The notes under the pieces were generated by a model. That model did no database searches. It worked only from the letters and a program-made list of their open reading frames with translations, and was not told the DNA's origin. 64,000 nt of DNA from an uncultured Clostridia bacterium (GTDB lineage Bacteria > Bacillota > Clostridia > TANB77 > CAG-508): positions 62,001 to 126,000 of the forward strand of contig CALXWP010000002.1 in NCBI GenBank assembly GCA_944392455.1, written 5' to 3'. Made by a program: the position numbers and the translations under genes. Positions 58,935-64,000 of this stretch are shown one piece after another (the first letter of the stretch is position 1; the number at the start of each line of letters is the position of its first letter).

Positions 58935-59672
58935 TTAATTTATAAACCTCTCTAAAAAATTCTTTGTTTCTTCCTTTTTAGGATTCACAAAAATTTCATC
59001 AGGAGTCCCTTCTTCCCAAATTACTCCATCATTCATATATATTACTTTTGTAGAGACATCTCTAGCAAAAGCCATTTCGTGTGTAACAATTATCATTGTA
59101 AAATCTTCTTTTGCTAAATCTTTTATAACATTTAATACTTCTCCTACCATTTGAGGATCTAATGCAGATGTTGGTTCATCAAATAAAAGTACATCTGGTT
59201 TCATTGCTAATGCTCTTGCTATAGCAACACGTTGTTTTTGACCTCCAGATAATTGTCTTGGTTTTGCTTTTATATATGGTAGCATTCCTACCTTTTCTAA
59301 AAAATATTTACTTTCTTTTTCGGCTTCTTCTTTTTTTACTTTTAAAACTTTAGTTAGTCCAATCATACAATTTTGAATAACATTCATATTTTCAAATAAA
59401 TTGAAACTTTGAAAAACCATTCCTACTTTTGAGCGATATGAAGGTATCTTTTTAGAAAGTAAAATATTATTACCATTATATAATATTTCACCTGAAGTTG
59501 GATTTTCTAATAAATTAATACATCTTAATAATGTAGATTTTCCTGAACCAGAAGCACCAATAATGCAAGTAACATCTCCTTTATTAACTGAAAAACTAAT
59601 ATCTTTTAAAACTTCATGATCTCCAAATGTCTTATTTAAATGCTTTATCTCAATTATTTTATTACTTTCCAT
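58935..59672 (-). CDS. Amino-acid ABC transporter ATP-binding protein
   Basis: A 245-residue ATPase of the polar amino-acid (GlnQ/HisP) type. Walker A is [11 protein letters not shown], signature [19 protein letters not shown], Walker [15 protein letters not shown]-loop [12 protein letters not shown]. It starts inside the permease stop (TAATG). With a lysine riboswitch upstream, the likely substrate is lysine. Confidence 0.93.
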   Translation of the reverse strand: MESNKIIEIKHLNKTFGDHEVLKDISFSVNKGDVTCIIGASGSGKSTLLRCINLLENPTSGEILYNGNNILLSKKIPSYRSKVGMVFQSFNLFENMNVIQNCMIGLTKVLKVKKEEAEKESKYFLEKVGMLPYIKAKPRQLSGGQKQRVAIARALAMKPDVLLFDEPTSALDPQMVGEVLNVIKDLAKEDFTMIIVTHEMAFARDVSTKVIYMNDGVIWEEGTPDEIFVNPKKEETKNFLERFIN

Positions 59673-60466
59673 TATTCTGCCTCCTTTGAATCAGGATACT
59701 TAAGCATTCCACTAGTATAAGCTAAAGTATCTGTAGTTGATAAACTATAATCTTTAGGTCCATTTAATTTTTTCTCTACTAATCTTAATATTCTTGAAAA
59801 GAATATAGTCATACATAAATACATAATCATTGTTATTGTATTTGCTTCAAAAACAGTATAGTAAGCTCCTGATACTGTTTTAGTTACAAAGAATAATTCT
59901 ACAACGCCTATAACAGAAAGAACACATGTATCTTTAATATTGATAATTAGATTATTACCTATTTGAGGCATAATATTTCTTAAAGCTTGTGGAATTATTA
60001 TATAAAGCATTGTTTGAAAATGATTCATACCAATGGCTTTTGCAGCTTCAGTTTGTCCTTCTGATATTGATAGAATTCCTCCTCTTACTGTTTCTGCCAT
60101 ATATGCTCCTGTATTTATAGATACTATAAAATATGCAGCAACCCACATATCCATATGTATATTAAATAAAACTGCTGACCCATAAAATATAAACATAGCT
60201 TGAACCATCATCGGTGTTCCACGAAATACTTCTACATATATATTTAATATTACTTTTACTATTTTTAATATTACTTTTTTTAATATAGAATCATTTTTAT
60301 TAACTGGTATTGTTTGAATAACTCCAACTATAAATCCTATCAAACAACCAATAATTGTTCCAATAATTGCAATTAACAAGGTAGTCCCTGCTCCTTTTAG
60401 CAAGGACATTCCATAGTTTTGTAATATAAAAATGATTCTTCCAAAGAAATCATCTGGTAACGACAT
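59672..60466 (-). CDS. Amino-acid ABC transporter permease
   Basis: A 264-residue inner-membrane protein of the HisM/GlnP type with about five membrane helices (first at about 20-47). The EAA loop reads [32 protein letters not shown] near residue 152. [10 protein letters not shown] is conserved in the family. The C-terminal 30 residues are an extra polar tail. It follows the binding-protein gene by 11 bases. Confidence 0.93.
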   Translation of the reverse strand: MSLPDDFFGRIIFILQNYGMSLLKGAGTTLLIAIIGTIIGCLIGFIVGVIQTIPVNKNDSILKKVILKIVKVILNIYVEVFRGTPMMVQAMFIFYGSAVLFNIHMDMWVAAYFIVSINTGAYMAETVRGGILSISEGQTEAAKAIGMNHFQTMLYIIIPQALRNIMPQIGNNLIINIKDTCVLSVIGVVELFFVTKTVSGAYYTVFEANTITMIMYLCMTIFFSRILRLVEKKLNGPKDYSLSTTDTLAYTSGMLKYPDSKEAE

Positions 60467-60477
60467 ATAATTACCCC

Positions 60478-61326
60478 CTATTCAGATAATGGTTGAACTT
60501 TAATTGCTTCATTCATCATATTTTCAAAATCTGTTTCATCATAATTTGTTAAAACTTCATTTATTTGATTAAGCAATTCAGTATTACCTTTCTTTACAGA
60601 AATACCTATATTTATCTCCTCTTCTGACACTTCATAATTATCTTCTTCATTTTCTGAAAAGTCTAATATTTTCATATTAGGATAAACTTGCACAGCTGCC
60701 AATGCTGTTGGCATATCTGTAACAACTAAATCAACAGTATTAGAATTTAAAGCAACTAACATATTAGGAGCTGTTTCCATTGCTGGTAAAATATTAGCAT
60801 TTTCTATTTGAGGTAAACATGTATCATACCATACTGTATTAATTTGTGATGTACAAGTTGCCCCTGCTAAATCAGATATTCCTGTAGCATTTGCATAATC
60901 CCCATCGGTATTAACTAATGTAACAATAGATGCGTAATAATATGGTGTTGAAAAATCTACTGTTTCTAATCTTTCAGATGTTATTGATTGTCCTGCTATA
61001 ACACAATCAATAGTTCTTGATTGAAGTGCTACAGGTAAACTATCCCACTCTATTTGATAGATTTCTAGATCACGATCTAATGCTTCAGCTATATTTTTTG
61101 CCATCATTACATCATATCCATATGCATAACTCATACTATCTTGAATTTGAACTGCACCATTTGAATCATCTGGTTGTGACCAATTATATGGTGCATATGC
61201 ACATTCCATACCCACTCTTAGCACTTCTCTTTCTTCTGTTTGATTTTGCCCATTATTTCCAAAGGCAAATACACAAATTACTATTATAGCTATAATAACT
61301 ATAATTCCAATAATAACTTTTTTCAT
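60478..61326 (-). CDS. Amino-acid ABC transporter substrate-binding protein
   Basis: A 282-residue family 3 binding protein with an N-terminal hydrophobic export segment (3-22; a Cys at 18 could be a lipid anchor). Then LRVGMECAYAPYNW, YDVMMAKNIAEAL, DCVIAGQSITSERLETVDFSTPYY, and DLVVTDMPTALA. The insertion after APYNW (SQPDDSNGAVQIQD) and the acidic C-terminal part are family-typical in clostridia. First gene behind the lysine riboswitch. Confidence 0.93.
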   Translation of the reverse strand: MKKVIIGIIVIIAIIVICVFAFGNNGQNQTEEREVLRVGMECAYAPYNWSQPDDSNGAVQIQDSMSYAYGYDVMMAKNIAEALDRDLEIYQIEWDSLPVALQSRTIDCVIAGQSITSERLETVDFSTPYYYASIVTLVNTDGDYANATGISDLAGATCTSQINTVWYDTCLPQIENANILPAMETAPNMLVALNSNTVDLVVTDMPTALAAVQVYPNMKILDFSENEEDNYEVSEEEINIGISVKKGNTELLNQINEVLTNYDETDFENMMNEAIKVQPLSE

Positions 61327-61375
61327 AAAAAGTCCTCCTTTATTATATATATTTTAATTAATTATTTTGCCATAC

Positions 61376-61420
61376 AAAAAACCATGGATTGGTTTCTTAT
61401 ATAGAACTCTCCATGGTTTT
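61376..61420 (-). terminator. Attenuator hairpin of the lysine riboswitch
   Basis: AAAACCATGG (61420-61411) pairs with CCATGGTTTT (61387-61378) and ends in six T on the minus strand. It lies between the aptamer and the transporter start, so ligand-dependent premature termination is the likely control. Confidence 0.85.
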
Positions 61421-61555
61421 AATACAATATATAATTTTCATAAAATACATATTATAATTTGAGCTTTTATATTTTTATAATTTTATTTTTTTAATATCTT
61501 TATAAATATACATTTATAACTAGTATTTTAATTAATATAATATATTAAATTATTA

Positions 61556-61745
61556 GATAGCGCTCCACATAAGTGACAGTTCATTACATATTTTGCAATG
61601 CCCCAGCAGTATTTACTTAGGCAATAAATACCACTTCGGCAATATTTCCTTTCAAATATTTTTAATTAGCCTAAATAAAAAATATTCTACTAATAAATAT
61701 CGCGACCTCTACCCAAGAGTCATTAATCTAATTAATGACAAAATA
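61556..61745 (-). promoter_or_regulatory. Lysine riboswitch (L box) aptamer
   Basis: On the minus strand: AGAGGTCGCGA (61710-61700), an AGTA further on, GAAAGGAAA then GCCGAAGTGG (61640-61631), GCTGGGGCA (61607-61599) and CTGTCAC...GTGGAGCG (61579-61561). These are the invariant pieces of the lysine riboswitch in correct order and spacing. It sits between a perfect-looking promoter and a terminator ahead of the amino-acid ABC transporter, which makes lysine the probable substrate. Confidence 0.93.
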
Positions 61746-61759
61746 TTTAATTGCTAAAT

Positions 61760-61788
61760 AGTATATCATAGCTTTTATATTATATCAA
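61760..61788 (-). promoter_or_regulatory. Promoter of the lysine-riboswitch transcript
   Basis: Minus-strand TTGATA (61788-61783), 17-base spacer, TATACT (61765-61760), just before the aptamer. Confidence 0.8.
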
Positions 61789-61884
61789 GCTATTTTGTAC
61801 ATTTTATTCAATCTCATTGGCTAATATGACTAATTACTTATTTTTTCTCTTTTTAATCTTTTTCCCTCTTTATATGATAAATAC

Positions 61885-61913
61885 TTGAAATTTTAGTATT
61901 TCTTCTATATAAT
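61885..61913 (+). promoter_or_regulatory. Promoter of asnS
   Basis: TTGAAA (61885-61890), 17-base spacer, TATAAT (61908-61913), about 33 bases before the asnS ATG. Confidence 0.8.
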
Positions 61914-61945
61914 ATTTTCATTACAAAATGGAGGTTGATTTTTTT

Positions 61946-63337
61946 ATGGAAAATGTTTTAGTAAAAGACTTATATAAAAACATTGATAAATATAATGGTA
62001 AAAAAGTAAAAGTATCTGGATGGATACGTACTTTAAGAGATTCCAAAAATTTTGGATTTATAGAATTAAATGATGGAAGCTTTTTTAATAATGTTCAAAT
62101 AGTTATTGATACTACTTTAGACAATTTTGAAGATGTTAGAAAATTAACAATAAGTTCATCAATAATTGTAGAAGGAGATTTTATAAAAACAGAAAATGCA
62201 AAACAACCATTTGAAATAAGAGCTTGCAAAATTGATATAGTAAATACTGCAAGTCAAGACTACCCACTTCAAAAGAAAAGACATTCTTTTGAATATTTAA
62301 GAACAATAGCTCATTTAAGACCTAGAACTAATACTTTTAATGCAGTATTTAGAGTTAGATCAGTTTTATCTTTTGCAATACATAAATTTTTCCAAGAAAA
62401 AGGATTTGTATATGTTCACACACCAATTATAACTGGTAGTGATTGCGAAGGTGCTGGAGAAATGTTTAGAGTTACTGCAATGGATCTAAATAATTTACCT
62501 AAAAATGATGATGGAGAAATAGATTTTTCTCAAGATTTCTTTGGAAAATCATCTCACTTAACAGTTAGTGGTCAATTAGATGTTGAAACATTTGCTCATG
62601 CATTCAGAAATGTATACACATTTGGTCCAACATTTAGAGCAGAAAATTCAAACACAGTAAAACATGCTGCTGAATTCTGGATGATAGAACCAGAAATTTG
62701 TTTTGCAGATTTAACTGATTATATGGATTTAGCAGAAGAAATGATAAAATATATTATTACATATGTTAGAGAAAATGCTCCTGAAGAAATGGAATTCTTT
62801 AATAAATTTATTGATACAGGATTATTTGAAAAACTAGATAATGTAGTAAATTCTGATTTTGGCAGAATTACTTATACAGAAGCTATAAAAGAATTAGAAA
62901 AAGTAAACGATAAATTTGAATTTCCTGTTCATTGGGGTACTGATATTCAAACAGAACATGAAAGATATTTAAGTGAAGTAATATTTAAGAAACCTGTATT
63001 TGTTACAGATTATCCAAAAGAAATAAAAGCTTTTTATATGAAACAAAACCCTGATGGAAAAACTGTTGCTGCAGCTGACTTATTGGTAGCAGGAATCGGT
63101 GAAATAATTGGTGGTAGCCAAAGAGAAGATGATTTTGTAAAATTATCTAATAGAATGAAAGAACTAGATTTATCAGAAGCAGATTATTGGTGGTATTTAG
63201 ATTTAAGACGTTATGGTAGTTGTCCTCATGCAGGTTTTGGATTAGGATTTGAAAGAATGATGATGTATTTAACAGGTATTTCTAATATCCGTGATGTTCT
63301 TCCATTCCCAAGAACACCTAATAATTGTGAATTTTAA
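61946..63337 (+). CDS. asnS: Asparaginyl-tRNA synthetase
   Basis: Charges tRNA-Asn. From ATG 61946 (GGAGGT eleven bases upstream) it has 463 residues; the six-codon upstream extension is probably not used. OB-fold anticodon domain: [23 protein letters not shown]. Class II motifs: motif 2 [12 protein letters not shown], motif 3 [21 protein letters not shown], ending PRTPNNCEF, which is the AsnS (not AspS) ending. Divergent from the lysine-transporter operon, with its own promoter. Confidence 0.97.
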   Translation: MENVLVKDLYKNIDKYNGKKVKVSGWIRTLRDSKNFGFIELNDGSFFNNVQIVIDTTLDNFEDVRKLTISSSIIVEGDFIKTENAKQPFEIRACKIDIVNTASQDYPLQKKRHSFEYLRTIAHLRPRTNTFNAVFRVRSVLSFAIHKFFQEKGFVYVHTPIITGSDCEGAGEMFRVTAMDLNNLPKNDDGEIDFSQDFFGKSSHLTVSGQLDVETFAHAFRNVYTFGPTFRAENSNTVKHAAEFWMIEPEICFADLTDYMDLAEEMIKYIITYVRENAPEEMEFFNKFIDTGLFEKLDNVVNSDFGRITYTEAIKELEKVNDKFEFPVHWGTDIQTEHERYLSEVIFKKPVFVTDYPKEIKAFYMKQNPDGKTVAAADLLVAGIGEIIGGSQREDDFVKLSNRMKELDLSEADYWWYLDLRRYGSCPHAGFGLGFERMMMYLTGISNIRDVLPFPRTPNNCEF

Positions 63338-63358
63338 AATATAGTAAATTTTAAAAAT

Positions 63359-63406
63359 ATAGTGAAAAAAGTCGAATTTTATCGTACGTTTTTTACTATA
63401 TTTTTT
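63359..63406 (+). terminator. Terminator of asnS
   Basis: An imperfect inverted repeat (TAGTGAAAAAAGTCGA with TCGTACGTTTTTTACTA) followed by TATTTTTT, 20 bases after the asnS stop. Confidence 0.6.
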
Positions 63407-63415
63407 GTTTTAAAT

Positions 63416-63444
63416 TTGCATTATTTTCCAGCTTATGATATAAT
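63416..63444 (+). promoter_or_regulatory. Promoter of the terminal small gene
   Basis: TTGCAT (63416-63421), 17-base spacer, TATAAT (63439-63444), then AAGGAGG seven bases before the ATG at 63486. The promoter is AT-rich like the host although the gene body is not. Confidence 0.7.
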
Positions 63445-63485
63445 TATATTTGTCTTTTTTGACAAATACATTAAGGAGGAAACAA

Positions 63486-63926
63486 ATGGAACCTGAAGTT
63501 TACACATTATACCTGCCTCTTTACGAGGCTCCCACACCACGGTTGCAGGAAAAATTAAACGAGCTCTTGGATGAGTTCTTTGTAAATCCTGCTTTCCTCA
63601 TGCAGATTGCTCCTGATCACGGGAAGATTCAATTCATCCCATCTTGTGGTGACGGGGGGACTGTCTCAATTCCAATGAAGTACGTTATGAAAGATCTGTC
63701 TTCTAAGAGTGAGTTTAAGCGTCTTAGCATATTTTGCAGCAAATTCAACATGTTGTCGTCATTTGCTGGGTCGCCTAAAACTCAAAAAAAGGCAAGCTTC
63801 TTTCTCGAACTGACTGAGAACCGAGATATGTTCGCTGGTGCAATAAAGGTTTTGGTTGTCACTCTTAAGGTGACTGACCTTGCAATTAAAATCACCATCG
63901 ACAATCTGTTTAAAGTCCTCGGATAA
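63486..63926 (+). CDS. Small hypothetical protein of foreign base composition
   Basis: ATG 63486 follows TTAAGGAGGAAACAA. The 146-residue protein begins MEPEVYTLYLPLYEAPTPRL and is hydrophobic but without a clear signal peptide. I recognise no family. The body is visibly richer in G+C than any other gene here, uses C- and G-ending codons (CTC, GAC, CTG), and contains an in-frame CGG at 63540-63542 that must be read in frame, because a +1 shift there meets a stop within six codons. It ends in a GC-rich hairpin. Probably a recent transfer. Confidence 0.6.
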   Translation: MEPEVYTLYLPLYEAPTPRLQEKLNELLDEFFVNPAFLMQIAPDHGKIQFIPSCGDGGTVSIPMKYVMKDLSSKSEFKRLSIFCSKFNMLSSFAGSPKTQKKASFFLELTENRDMFAGAIKVLVVTLKVTDLAIKITIDNLFKVLG

Positions 63927-63954
63927 TGCGAGATTCGCTCTCCCGATGACACAA

Positions 63955-63980
63955 AACCCCCGCGCTACTGCGTGGGGGTT
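63955..63980 (+). terminator. GC-rich terminator after the foreign gene
   Basis: AACCCCCGCGC with GCGTGGGGGTT (one G-U pair), loop TACT, followed by ATTCTTTTATT. The only GC-rich terminator in the window, matching the foreign composition of its gene. Confidence 0.85.
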
Positions 63981-64000
63981 ATTCTTTTATTTATTTATTA

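Noticed and set aside
61017..61289. Plus-strand open frame inside the binding-protein gene
   Set aside because: It is an antisense shadow with no ribosome binding site or family match, overlapping a clear CDS.

Overview
This is a very AT-rich, densely packed chromosomal segment of a low-GC Firmicute, most likely an uncultured gut-type member of Clostridia. The evidence is SpoVT, DivIVA/SepF, DisA plus CdaA, a zinc-type S14, a lysine riboswitch and strong AGGAGG ribosome binding sites. Almost all genes lie on the minus strand, so operons read from high to low coordinates.

Layout. 1-4.1 kb: a Tad/Flp-type pilus cluster (CpaB-like, two degenerate CpaE/ParA-like proteins, CpaF ATPase cut by the window edge). 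4.7-10.2 kb: truA and a c-di-AMP group (cdaA, cyclophilin, disA, radA). 10.3-18 kb: a GH15 glucosidase, an RNA-processing beta-lactamase-fold protein, a coiled-coil protein and ftsK/spoIIIE. 18-26 kb: rsmD, divIVA, sepF, a HlyD-like protein, miaA and mutL. 26-28.5 kb: tiny cysteine-rich peptides, lineage-specific proteins and tRNA-Gln. 28.6-35.9 kb: glycolysis (eno, gpmI, tpiA, pgk, gap). 36-42.3 kb: spoVT, a KAP-type NTPase, comFC, recD2. 42.4-58.5 kb: the alpha, spc and S10 ribosomal-protein clusters, uninterrupted from rplQ to rpsJ, with map, adk and secY and with L30 missing. 58.9-61.8 kb: an amino-acid ABC transporter behind a lysine riboswitch. 61.9-63.3 kb: asnS on the plus strand. The window ends with a small plus-strand gene of clearly different base composition.

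Main discovery. Four otherwise healthy genes (cpaF, truA, the beta-lactamase-fold nuclease, recD2) are each interrupted by a single +1 frameshift. In all four the break is at an in-frame CGG codon. Skipping the C and reading the next three bases (GGA, GGA, GGA, GGT) as glycine restores an invariant glycine in a catalytic motif and the rest of the gene. I searched by eye for in-frame CGG in every other gene, about 19,000 codons. I found none except one in the compositionally foreign last gene. CGG therefore seems not to be a normal arginine codon here; CGGN appears to be read as a four-base glycine signal or as a codon-triggered +1 frameshift. I know of no described bacterial system like this.

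Other signals: 11-bp-phased TGTAAT direct repeats upstream of four promoters (a likely OmpR/WalR-type regulon), structured intergenic RNAs inside the ribosomal-protein operons, and a small palindromic repeat family.
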